DNA of 64,000 bases, taken from contig CAWAGA010000002.1 of NCBI GenBank assembly GCA_963781665.1, forward strand, positions 3,658,001 through 3,722,000, written 5' to 3'. Numbering within the stretch: position 1 is the stretch's first letter; every line of letters begins with the position of its first letter. Of this stretch, positions 8,319-16,475 are shown one piece after another. The stretch is from JAJYIW01 sp963781665 (GTDB lineage: Bacteria; Chloroflexota; Anaerolineae; Anaerolineales; Anaerolineaceae). The notes under the pieces are model-generated. The model had not been told where the DNA came from. It did not search any database and saw only the letters and a program-made list of their open reading frames with translations. The position numbers and the translations under genes were made by a program.

Positions 8319-9296
8319 TTAAAAAAAGCCGTTTACGGCACTGATGATCTTGGCTTCATCCGGGAGTGCAGCCAATTCCAGCTTCTCATTATAAGGCAGG
8401 GGTACATCTTCTGCGGTAACTCGTACGATGGGTCCATCCAGGAAATCGAATACCTTCTCGTAAGCCTGGGCCATAACTTCAGCGGCGTATCCTCCGGTGC
8501 GCGCCCCTTCATTGACGATCACCAAACGATGGGTTTTTTGAACAGAAGCGCAAATCGTGTCGATGTCCAGCGGGCGGAGGGTCCGCAGGTCGATCACTTC
8601 GGCGTCGATACCGTGCGCGGCCAGTTTTTCAGCTGCACTCAAAGAAAATAAGGTCATGCGTGAGGATGCTACCAGGGTCACGTCCTTTCCGGTCCTGGCA
8701 ATTTCAGCTTTCCCGATCGGCACCAGGTATTCGCCTTCGGGGACCGGTCCCTTGGTGTTGTATAGCAGTTTGTGCTCGATAAAAATGACAGGATTGTCGC
8801 TGCGGATGGCAGATTTGAGCAGGCCTTTGGCGTCTTTGGGAGTAGATGGCTGCACGACGATCAAGCCGGGGATGTGGGCATAGATAGCCTCCAGGCTTTG
8901 TGAATGTTGGGCCGCATTACCTCTACCACCCCCTCCCTGGGTACGGATGACGATCGGAACGCGGGCCTTACCCCCGAACATATAACGGGCTTTGGCAGCC
9001 TGGTTGACGATCGCTTCGAGGGCCAGGCAGGAAAAATCGATATACATAAGCTCGATCACAGGCCTGAGGCCAGCCAGGGCGGCTCCCACTCCTATACCGG
9101 TGAAACCTTCTTCGCTGATGGGAGTATCGACGGCGCGCATTGGCCCAAAACGGTCCCAGATACCCTTCGAAACTTTCAAAACACCACCGTAAGCGCCAAC
9201 ATCAATCCCCATGATGAAGACGTTGGCATCTCGATCCATTTCTTCGATCAATGCTTCATTCAGGGCATCCCGGAATTCTAAGATACGCGTGGTCAT
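8319..9296 (-). CDS. Thiamine-dependent 2-oxoacid dehydrogenase E1 beta subunit (pyruvate/acetoin type)
   Basis: 325 residues, normal for PdhB/AcoB-type E1 beta. It has the pyrimidine-binding region (FIMGIDVGAYGGV, DTPISEEGFTGIGVGAA near 57-73), the AQHSQSLEA block near 128-136 and a transketolase C-terminal domain (DLRTLRPLDIDTI near 220). With the E1 alpha gene just upstream it forms the alpha2beta2 E1 that decarboxylates a 2-oxo substrate and passes the acyl group to the E2 at 4929-6059. Substrate specificity is not readable. Confidence 0.9.
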   Translation of the reverse strand: MTTRILEFRDALNEALIEEMDRDANVFIMGIDVGAYGGVLKVSKGIWDRFGPMRAVDTPISEEGFTGIGVGAALAGLRPVIELMYIDFSCLALEAIVNQAAKARYMFGGKARVPIVIRTQGGGGRGNAAQHSQSLEAIYAHIPGLIVVQPSTPKDAKGLLKSAIRSDNPVIFIEHKLLYNTKGPVPEGEYLVPIGKAEIARTGKDVTLVASSRMTLFSLSAAEKLAAHGIDAEVIDLRTLRPLDIDTICASVQKTHRLVIVNEGARTGGYAAEVMAQAYEKVFDFLDGPIVRVTAEDVPLPYNEKLELAALPDEAKIISAVNGFF

Positions 9297-9344
9297 GTGA
9301 TTTTGCCATCCTTATAAAAAAAAACGATTCGAGATTCAAAAGGG

Positions 9345-10331
9345 TCAACTTGCGACCTGCCGGTCGTAAACGTCATCCCAGAGGGTTTCGGGTTCTGGGT
9401 CGGGGCTGGAGAGAGCATATTCAACCGCGTCATCGATCTCCTGGCACACCTGAACTTCCAGGTCGTCCAGCCGGTGCGAGTTTGACATCTGGTTTTCGAT
9501 CAAATATTGCCTGAAGCGCAGGATGGGATCGTGAGCTGGTCCTTGCCAGGCTTCAACTTCGCCCTTAAGGCGATAAGTCAAGGGATCGCCGATGGTGTGT
9601 CCCATGATGCGATATGTGTTAGCAACGATCAGGGTCGGCCCTTCACCATTTCGGGCGCGGGCGACTGCATCCAGGGCGGTCTGGTAAACTAACAATACGT
9701 CATTTCCGTCGATCTCAATTCCTGGAAAACCAAATGGGATTGACCTTTTAGTCAGGTCAGGGTCTGAAAAAAACCGGTCAGTGTAGCTAAACTCTGAGAA
9801 ACGATTGCGTTCGCAGACGTAAATCAACGGCAATTTCCACAAGGCGGCCATGTTGGCAGTTTCGTAGAAATTACCCTGATTGATGGCGCCATCGCCAAAA
9901 AAACAGACGCAGACTTTGTGGTCATCCCGGTATTTGCAGGCGAAAGCTGCGCCGGCTGCCAGGCTGATCCCACCGCCTACGATGCCGTTGGCTCCCAGGA
10001 TGCCTAAATCGAGATCAGCAATGTGCATTGAACCGCCCTTCCCTTTGCAATATCCGGTTGCTTTTCCCAACAGCTCGGAGAACATACTTCTGGGATCTCC
10101 GCCTTTCGCCAGGCAGTGCCCGTGTCCACGGTGGGTGCTGGTGATCGTATCTTCTCGGGTCAGGGCTGCACATACCCCGGTGGCGATAGCCTCTTGTCCG
10201 ATGTAGAGGTGGGTTGCTCCCCTCATAATGTTTTTCATGAATAAATCCCGAGCCTGTTCTTCGAACTTACGGATCAGGACCATCTTGCGGAAAAACTCGA
10301 GATACTGTGCTTCTTCCATTGAATACCTCAT
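9345..10331 (-). CDS. Thiamine-dependent 2-oxoacid dehydrogenase E1 alpha subunit (pyruvate/acetoin type)
   Basis: 328 residues, as in PdhA/AcoA E1 alpha. THLYIGQEAIATG lies near residue 40, RGHGHCLAKGGD near 72, and the thiamine-diphosphate motif runs from GDGAINQG near 146 to the N of CERN. The second ATG at 10319 has a GAGG nearby and may be the true start. It lies 7 bases after the transketolase C-terminal gene and 48 bases before E1 beta. Co-operonic placement with split transketolase is unusual and suggests a shared ketose or keto-acid pathway. Confidence 0.88.
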   Translation of the reverse strand: MRYSMEEAQYLEFFRKMVLIRKFEEQARDLFMKNIMRGATHLYIGQEAIATGVCAALTREDTITSTHRGHGHCLAKGGDPRSMFSELLGKATGYCKGKGGSMHIADLDLGILGANGIVGGGISLAAGAAFACKYRDDHKVCVCFFGDGAINQGNFYETANMAALWKLPLIYVCERNRFSEFSYTDRFFSDPDLTKRSIPFGFPGIEIDGNDVLLVYQTALDAVARARNGEGPTLIVANTYRIMGHTIGDPLTYRLKGEVEAWQGPAHDPILRFRQYLIENQMSNSHRLDDLEVQVCQEIDDAVEYALSSPDPEPETLWDDVYDRQVAS

Positions 10332-10338
10332 CGAAATA

Positions 10339-11286
10339 TTATTTGGTTAGGAGGATGTTTTCAACCCTTGATGCAACCGACCGGGCATCCAGGCCATATT
10401 TTTCGAACAATCGGGCCGGTTCACCCGATTCGGCAAAAGTGTCAGGTACTCCCAGGCGAACGACTTTCACCGGGCAACAGCCCGCCAGGTATTCAGCGAC
10501 GGCAGAGCCCAGGCCGCCGATGATGTTATGGTCTTCAAGCGTGACGATCAACGGCGACGAGCTTGCCGCGGCTTGAAGAGCTTCGCCATCGAGCGGTTTG
10601 ATGGTGTGGATATCGACCAGACCGGCCCTGATCCCGCGCTGTGCCAGCAATGCGACCGCTTCCAGTCCAACCGAGACCATGACGCCGGTGGCGATGAAGG
10701 TGAGATCTTCTCCTTCACTCAGTTGGATGGCTTTGCCGATCTTAAAGGGTTGGGTTTCGGGATAGATAACCGGGACCGGATTACGACCCATGCGGAAATA
10801 TACCGGTCCATTAAGCTCGACAGCCTGGCGGATGAGTGCTTTAGTGGTGCAAGAATCGGCCGGAGAGAGGACCGTCATATTGGGCATGGCGCGCATTATC
10901 GCCAAATCTTCGGTAGCCTGGTGAGTAGGGCCATCCCAACCAACCTCGATACCTCCGTGCGAGCAAACGATTTTTACATTGAGCCTGGCGTAGCAAATAA
11001 AGCTGCGGATCTGCTCGCAGGCGCGCAGGGTGGCGAAATTGGCATACGTACAGGCCATTGGAATCAGACCGGTCGTGGCCAGGCCAGCGGCCGCGATCAG
11101 CATATTCTGTTCGGCGACGCCAAAATTGATGTGGCGCTCAGGGAAGCGCTGGCTGAATTTGACTGTTTGCAGCGATGAAGATATGTCGGCGTCCAGGACG
11201 ACCAGCTCAGGGAAGATTGCGCCCAGTTCTGGCAGGTATTGACCAAAGGCTGCCCGCTGCATTTCATTGTTTTGGGTAGGATTCAT
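10339..11286 (-). CDS. Transketolase, C-terminal (pyrimidine-binding plus C-terminal) subunit
   Basis: 315 residues, matching the second half of split archaeal/bacterial transketolases. It has the pyrimidine-binding domain (FPERHINFGVAEQNMLIAAAGLA near 46-68) with its conserved Glu in GVAEQN, the HGGIEVGWDGPTHQATEDL block near 113-131, and a C-terminal domain. It overlaps the N-terminal subunit by ATGA, so the two halves are coupled and should form one enzyme moving two-carbon ketol units. The pair resembles the split enzymes in several sugar and sulfosugar pathways; the ketose used here is unknown. Confidence 0.9.
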   Translation of the reverse strand: MNPTQNNEMQRAAFGQYLPELGAIFPELVVLDADISSSLQTVKFSQRFPERHINFGVAEQNMLIAAAGLATTGLIPMACTYANFATLRACEQIRSFICYARLNVKIVCSHGGIEVGWDGPTHQATEDLAIMRAMPNMTVLSPADSCTTKALIRQAVELNGPVYFRMGRNPVPVIYPETQPFKIGKAIQLSEGEDLTFIATGVMVSVGLEAVALLAQRGIRAGLVDIHTIKPLDGEALQAAASSSPLIVTLEDHNIIGGLGSAVAEYLAGCCPVKVVRLGVPDTFAESGEPARLFEKYGLDARSVASRVENILLTK

Positions 11287-12122
11287 GCCAGGTCCGCCTT
11301 CCGTAATTCTTGGAGAGCCTGTTCGGCCTGGTCGGGCGAGGGTGCTTTTCCATGCCAGTAAGGGCGATCTTCCATGAATGACACGCCTTTCCCTTTGATG
11401 GTGTTGGCCACGATCAAGGCCGGTTTATCCCGGTTTTCGCCTGCCCAATAAAGCGCGTTTAAAATCTGGGTAACATCGTGGCCGTCGATGACCTGCACTG
11501 CCCAATTGAAAGCGGTCCATTTTTCTACCACAGGATCCAGCCCCAGAATTTGCTCGGTAGGCCCATCTACCTGTGAGCGGTTGTAGTCGTAGATGCAGAT
11601 GAGCTTGGAAAGGTGGTTGAAGCCCGCAAACATGGCGGCTTCCCAGGTGCAGCCTTCTTGGGAATCGCCATCTCCGATCAACACGTAGGTTTTGAAATGG
11701 CGGTGGGTGATCCTGGCCCCCAATGCCATCCCCACACCAGCGCCCAGCCCATTGCCCAGGGGTCCGGAGGTCATATCGACGCCAGGGGTTTTGGACATAT
11801 CGGGATGTCCCTGAAGGATCGAACCAAATTTACGGAAGGTCGATAAGCAGTCGACCGGGAAAAAGCCGCGCATGGCCAGGGCAGCGTACAGACCGGCACA
11901 AGCATGACCCTTGGATAAAATGAACCGGTCACGGTCAGGCCATTGGGGGTTGTCAGGATCAATTGTTAGAAAGTAAAAATACAACGAAGCCAGGATATCC
12001 GCCATCGAGAGGGCCCCGCCCGGATGGCCGGTTCCGGCGGTCGTAATCATGCGAATCAATTCCTGGCGGATGTGGTTGGCTTGATGCCTGAGGTAATGGA
12101 TGAGATCAGGATCGAATTTCAC
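11283..12122 (-). CDS. Transketolase, N-terminal (thiamine diphosphate-binding) subunit
   Basis: 279 residues. GTGHPGGALSMADIL is at about 30-44, SKGHACAGLYAAL near 70, and the thiamine-diphosphate motif is GDGDSQEG near 151 with the matching Asn in YDYNRSQ. The start codon is GTG with GAGG 6 bases upstream. First gene of the minus operon; the 5' leader contains the 34-bp operator palindrome. Works with the C-terminal subunit at 10339-11286. Confidence 0.9.
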   Translation of the reverse strand: MKFDPDLIHYLRHQANHIRQELIRMITTAGTGHPGGALSMADILASLYFYFLTIDPDNPQWPDRDRFILSKGHACAGLYAALAMRGFFPVDCLSTFRKFGSILQGHPDMSKTPGVDMTSGPLGNGLGAGVGMALGARITHRHFKTYVLIGDGDSQEGCTWEAAMFAGFNHLSKLICIYDYNRSQVDGPTEQILGLDPVVEKWTAFNWAVQVIDGHDVTQILNALYWAGENRDKPALIVANTIKGKGVSFMEDRPYWHGKAPSPDQAEQALQELRKADLA

Positions 12123-12156
12123 CGGTCCTCAATATGGATATGCACATGAAAAGTTG

Positions 12157-12190
12157 AAAGGGTAACCGCAAACGTTTGCGGTTACCCTTT
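12157..12190. promoter_or_regulatory. LacI-family operator inside a 34-bp perfect palindrome
   Basis: Every base from 12157 to 12190 pairs around the centre 12173/12174. The inner 16 bases are CCGCAAACGTTTGCGG, identical to the operator at 3320-3335. It starts directly after the -10 box of the minus-strand promoter, an ideal repressor position, and would also form a strong hairpin in the transcript. Confidence 0.88.
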
Positions 12191-12218
12191 AGTATAGACC
12201 GAATTTGAATTTTGTCAA
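12191..12218 (-). promoter_or_regulatory. Sigma-70-type promoter of the transketolase/E1/lacI operon
   Basis: On the minus strand TTGACA (12218-12213) and TATACT (12196-12191) are spaced 16 bp, exactly as at 3281-3308. The operator abuts the -10 box. Confidence 0.82.
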
Positions 12219-12379
12219 TGCCTTGGACAATTTTTTTTCAAGCCTCATTTGGGCCTGTGCCGGTCACAGCCATGAACGTGACTTCAGAGATGACCATAAT
12301 ATGACATAGTTTATCTAATTATCACGTGTGATTATTCCATCAATAAGATAGAACTCTTTTTGAAAGGAAATATATCTCT

Positions 12380-13456
12380 ATGAAATCTCCTTCATCCAAT
12401 ACAACGGATGCTTTACCTACCATGGGTGAACTGAATAAACTGCTGGGGCCATATCAGCAAGCGAGCACTCGCCACAGCGTATTTCAACTAATCACCACGC
12501 TGGTCCCTTACATCGCCTTGTGGATTATGATGGTGTTCAGCTTGAGAATATCCTACGCTTTGACCTTATTATTGGCAGTGGTCGCAGCGGGATTTATGGT
12601 ACGCCTGTTTATTTTTTTCCACGATTGCGGCCACAACTCGTTTTTTTCGAGCACCCGAGCCAATAAAATTGTTGGATTTTGGCTGGGCGTGCTGACATTC
12701 ACCCCCAGCCAACAATGGTGGCATTCGCACGCGATCCACCATGCAACCAATGGCAACCTGGATAAACGCGGCGTAGGTGACGTGACGACTTTGACCGTCG
12801 ATGAATATTATGAAAGCCACCTATTTGGCAGGTTGGGGTACCGATTTTTCCGCAATCCGCTGGTCATGTTCGGCCTTGGCCCGATTTTTAGCTTCATCTT
12901 GATGAACCGTCTACCCTTTCCTTTTTATGGCAAGAAAGAGACTACGAGCGTCATCCTGACAGACCTGGCTATGCTTTTAGTGGGCACCCTCATCAGCCTG
13001 GTTATTGGCTTTAAAGCATATCTCATGATTCAGATCCCGATTATGTTGGTCGGCGGCACCGCTGGCATCTGGCTTTTTTACGTCCAGCACCAATTCGAAG
13101 ACCCTTATTGGGAGCGGTCAGGTAATTGGAATTACGTGGCAGCCGCTTTGTTGGGATCATCCTTTCTTAAACTCCCCTGGCTGCTCAATTGGTTCAGCGG
13201 GAGCATCGGTTACCATCATGTCCATCACCTCAGCCCGCGCATTCCAAATTACCGGCTTTCGAAAGCCCATGATGGCATCCCTTTGATCCAGAAATGGACG
13301 AAGGTGGTCACCTTGAAACAGGGGCTGCAATATACCCGTTTGAAGCTTTGGGATGAACCTGTGAGGCAAATGGTCGGATTTGTAAAAAGCAGGCACAGGC
13401 AAGAGATAGCAGAAAATGGCACGAAACCGGCCCGGCCCCTCTCACCTTTTCTTTAA
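12380..13456 (+). CDS. Membrane fatty acid desaturase
   Basis: 358-residue integral membrane di-iron desaturase of the DesA type. The three histidine boxes are HDCGH near residue 83, HSHAIHH near 114, and HHVHH near 275, with hydrophobic helices around 35-75 and 195-240. It introduces a double bond into acyl lipid chains, using an electron donor that is not encoded nearby. The start has GAAAGGA 12 bases upstream. It is the only plus gene here and looks like a single-gene unit. Confidence 0.92.
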   Translation: MKSPSSNTTDALPTMGELNKLLGPYQQASTRHSVFQLITTLVPYIALWIMMVFSLRISYALTLLLAVVAAGFMVRLFIFFHDCGHNSFFSSTRANKIVGFWLGVLTFTPSQQWWHSHAIHHATNGNLDKRGVGDVTTLTVDEYYESHLFGRLGYRFFRNPLVMFGLGPIFSFILMNRLPFPFYGKKETTSVILTDLAMLLVGTLISLVIGFKAYLMIQIPIMLVGGTAGIWLFYVQHQFEDPYWERSGNWNYVAAALLGSSFLKLPWLLNWFSGSIGYHHVHHLSPRIPNYRLSKAHDGIPLIQKWTKVVTLKQGLQYTRLKLWDEPVRQMVGFVKSRHRQEIAENGTKPARPLSPFL

Positions 13457-13530
13457 ATTATGGGCGATGACCTTTGGCTCGAAAAAACCGGTTGTGACCG
13501 ACTGACAAATTTGGGGAGATTTGTAAACAA

Positions 13531-13565
13531 CAGACCCTGAGGGTTTTCTATACCCTCAGGGTCTG
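13531..13565. terminator. 14-bp perfect hairpin between convergent genes
   Basis: Arms 13531-13544 and 13552-13565 are exact reverse complements around a 7-nt loop, between the ends of the desaturase and the RraA-like gene. No T-run follows on the plus strand, so it may act as a weak bidirectional terminator or an mRNA 3' stabiliser. Confidence 0.6.
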
Positions 13566-13596
13566 AGACAATCCGATGATCCTTGAATAATTGAGT

Positions 13597-14487
13597 TTAA
13601 ATCGTTGGCCGGTCACCCTGGAGCTTACGCATTTCTTCCTCTTCGCCGGCCCAATCCAGGTGAGCGTATTCGGGGGGAGTGTGATCCTTGCGCCAATTGT
13701 GGAAGTCCTGCCAGATTTCGTGAGTCCAGGCGGTGTCGATCTGGGCTGTGGTGTAAACGCCCTCACGCACGCGACCCAGGCCAAAGCGGTCGCGCAGGTT
13801 GGTCTTCTCAGCTTTTGTGCAGCATTCTTCCGCCAGGTGGGGTGGAACGAAGAGCACGCCAGCCGGTGTTCCCAGGACGACATCTCCTGGCATGCAGATT
13901 GCCTTGCCGATCCGGCAGGGCACGTTGATACCGACCAGGGTGACATCCTTAATCCCGGTAGGATCGTAACCGCGGTAGTAGGTCTGGATATTGGTTATGC
14001 CCATGACCTGCTGTAAGTCGCGGATGCCACCCCAGATGACCGATCCGCCGCGCTTGGTGCGGGCGGAGACGGCGGTCGAAAGGTTGCCGCCGACGTAGGT
14101 GCCCTCAACGATTTTGTCGAAAAGATCGATAACCATGACGTCATCTTCCTGGAGCAGTTCAATTGGCCAGGAATTAAAGAAACCGTGCCGACCTTCAACC
14201 TTCTGACCGTATTCAAGTAAACAGGTATCCAGATCAGGGCGCTTGGGCACCATCACCCCGGTCACCGCCCGGCCAACCATGATCATGCCAGGATGGACGG
14301 CTCTCAAATTTTCTTCAAACTGGTATTTGTAGTCATGTTCCCATAGGACCCCCCAGGCTTCCTCGGTTGTAATGGCTGACAGCCGTTTCAAGATGCTATC
14401 CGGTACCCTTGGGCGGCCATTAGGGAAGCGATCCCCTGTCCAGAGCGGAGTAAGTTGGATGATGTCTTCTGGATTATCGTATTTCAT
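13597..14487 (-). CDS. RraA-family protein (HMG aldolase/oxaloacetate decarboxylase-like)
   Basis: 296 residues, longer than the about 160-220 of typical RraA. The fold signature is clear: VIWGGIRDLQQV carries the conserved GGxRD, and GDVVLGTPAGVLFVPP is the family's C-terminal turn. These residues bind Mg and substrate in 4-hydroxy-4-methyl-2-oxoglutarate aldolases and related decarboxylases. A C-terminal extension of about 60 residues is rich in Trp, His and acidic residues. The start has GGAGGAG 4 bases upstream. True substrate unknown; the RNase E inhibitor role of E. coli RraA is unlikely here. Confidence 0.85.
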   Translation of the reverse strand: MKYDNPEDIIQLTPLWTGDRFPNGRPRVPDSILKRLSAITTEEAWGVLWEHDYKYQFEENLRAVHPGMIMVGRAVTGVMVPKRPDLDTCLLEYGQKVEGRHGFFNSWPIELLQEDDVMVIDLFDKIVEGTYVGGNLSTAVSARTKRGGSVIWGGIRDLQQVMGITNIQTYYRGYDPTGIKDVTLVGINVPCRIGKAICMPGDVVLGTPAGVLFVPPHLAEECCTKAEKTNLRDRFGLGRVREGVYTTAQIDTAWTHEIWQDFHNWRKDHTPPEYAHLDWAGEEEEMRKLQGDRPTI

Positions 14488-14618
14488 GTCTCCTCCGAGA
14501 AACTGTGTTTATATAGTCGAATATTTGACAAAATGAATTCAATTTTTCAATTGAGCCCGTGTGTACAAAACGAAACGATTATAAAACAAAAGATCGAAAT
14601 CCATAAGCCATAAACTCG

Positions 14619-15431
14619 TTATTGGAGGTTGTTGACTTCTACCTGTAGAGCGGTTCGAATTTCCTCAAAGCTCAGGTCGTTAGCGGTACAAAAATCCTTA
14701 ACAGTCATTCCTGTCGAAGCCGGAATGGGGAGCCCTATTAACATTTCGATTGCTTCCTGGGAAACGCCCCATTCCAGGAGCTCGCCAAAGGATGTTTTGC
14801 CTTTGACCTGGCGGTCTGGATTACCCGAAAGCGAAACTGCAGAGGTTGCGGTTGGTTCGACAACCGGCGCCAGGATCGGGGCAGGGGAGCTGACGGACCC
14901 TCTATCCTGAGGCGGGATCGAGGTGTTCGTGGGAGCGCTTTCCAAGGGTGGGTTCGTGGTGGCGGGGATGGTGTGTATGACCAGGTAATCCATCCGGTCA
15001 CTCGTCAGGTTTCGATCTTGCAGCAGCAGCGATGCCGATTCTGGCAAATACGTGTCAACCGAGAGGTCGTAAGGCAATCCCAGGTAGAACGCAACGAATA
15101 ATCGCACGGATGCCGTACCAATTTCGGTGGCGTCTTCTGAGTTCAGGCTTTCAAGCTCCTTTACTTGTAAACTTGCAGGATCGTCCATTTGAACTCCGAA
15201 TGCAGTTGCCAGGACCGAAACGGGGATCGCGAAGTTTTTTTGCACGTCGCCGAAGGTATAAGAGCCGCGGATATCTTCCGGGTTTGCCTGACCGGCAAAC
15301 TCCCCAGATGTAAACACAGCCGCTTCTTTTGTACTCTCTGTCAGCCACCAACCGGCGCCATTGGAGAGTAAAATTCCACCAGAAAAGATGATGATGACCA
15401 GAACTGCCATGAATTTCGAATTGACGATCAT
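14619..15431 (-). CDS. Membrane-anchored partner of the ferredoxin protein, unknown function
   Basis: 270 residues. One hydrophobic segment (about 7-27) anchors an outside domain. Two similar modules flank a Pro/Ser/Thr linker (about 155-205): GSYTFGDVQKNFAIPVSVLATAFG near 56 and KTSFGELLEWGVSQEAIEMLIG near 212. Both have the pattern of a short helical repeat. It overlaps the NapH-like gene by ATGA, so the two products probably work together in membrane electron transfer. I do not recognise a named family. Confidence 0.7.
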   Translation of the reverse strand: MIVNSKFMAVLVIIIFSGGILLSNGAGWWLTESTKEAAVFTSGEFAGQANPEDIRGSYTFGDVQKNFAIPVSVLATAFGVQMDDPASLQVKELESLNSEDATEIGTASVRLFVAFYLGLPYDLSVDTYLPESASLLLQDRNLTSDRMDYLVIHTIPATTNPPLESAPTNTSIPPQDRGSVSSPAPILAPVVEPTATSAVSLSGNPDRQVKGKTSFGELLEWGVSQEAIEMLIGLPIPASTGMTVKDFCTANDLSFEEIRTALQVEVNNLQ

Positions 15432-16283
15432 TTTGCACCTCTGGTAGACATTTGTACTGTACGGGCTACCGGACAGACAGCTTCAGAAGTACATTCCAGA
15501 CAGGAGATGCACTGGTGGTTTCGGACCACCGATTGGCTGTCAACCGGGATATTCATCGGGCACATGATTGAACAGGCTCCGTCAGCCTTACACGTGGTTT
15601 TGTTGCGCTGGATTGCAAATATCCGAAAAAAGTTGGTCAGCCCCAGGAGAGCTCCATAGGGACAGGCATATTTACACCAGGGCCGCTCGACGAAAAATGA
15701 AGCTGCCAGCACAATCCCCAGGATAACAAGCCCAGCGATTGATACTTCGCTCGTCAAAAAGTTAAACAACGCAAAATAAGGGTCGTAATCGCTAAATATG
15801 AGCTTGCCGGTTACAGCTGTCATATAGATCGCCCATGCCAACACAGCGTAGCGTATATAACGAAGGACATTATCCAGTTTCGTCGGGACAAAGTGATTGA
15901 AACGCCTCCGGAAGAATTTTCGTCCAAACCTGGAAACCAGTTCTTGAATGGTGCCGAAGGGACAAACCCAACCACAAAAAACCGGCCCGAACAGGACTGC
16001 CAGCAGCAGTACGATCACCATCAGCGCGAAGGACGAACTCATGAATCTTTTGAACAAAGGTGCCAAGGGTAGCAAATTGGTAAATCGAGACCACGCCGCC
16101 GAATGGGCAGATGGCGTGCAGGCTGGCGCTTGATAGGAATGGGATCCCGGTCCCTGATTCTGCCAGGCTGTGGTTGACCGCGATCAAGGCAATGAGCGCG
16201 AAGAAAGCCCATTGGACCACTTTGCGGATCCAGATACTTCTAGGGCGGAAGAGACGGAAGCGTTTACCGAATAAGGTGATCAT
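15428..16283 (-). CDS. NapH/CcoG-type 4Fe-4S membrane protein (frameshifted)
   Basis: About 284 residues after skipping one extra base near 16036 (TT in GAGTTCG on the minus strand). Several membrane helices (about 20-40, 85-105, 130-150, 170-190) surround the motifs CPFGG and CGWVCPFG. Two ferredoxin clusters follow: CKADGACSIMCPMNIPVD and CISCLECTSEAVCPV. This architecture belongs to the NapH/YccM quinol-oxidising electron-transfer proteins. It overlaps the membrane partner at 14619-15431. Without the frame correction the protein splits at KIH/SSFALMV. Confidence 0.85.
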
Positions 16284-16413
16284 TAAGACTCCTGATTTTG
16301 GGGTGGTGCATCACGTCGATCTTATCGGAGAAATATGAAGATTTCTTGAAGAATTGATGGAGGGTGCATGAACTTTTTTATCGGACCCTGGCCGGGTCGT
16401 TTTCCCCCTCCTA

Positions 16414-16450
16414 CTTAAAAAAGGTAGGGATATGTTGCATATCCCTACCT
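16414..16450 (-). terminator. Intrinsic terminator of aspS
   Basis: Minus-strand hairpin with 12-bp perfect arms (16450-16439 and 16433-16422) and a 5-nt loop, followed by a run of seven T. It lies 26 bases after the aspS stop. Confidence 0.9.
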
Positions 16451-16475
16451 GATCTTGATGCGCTTCAGCCAAAAA

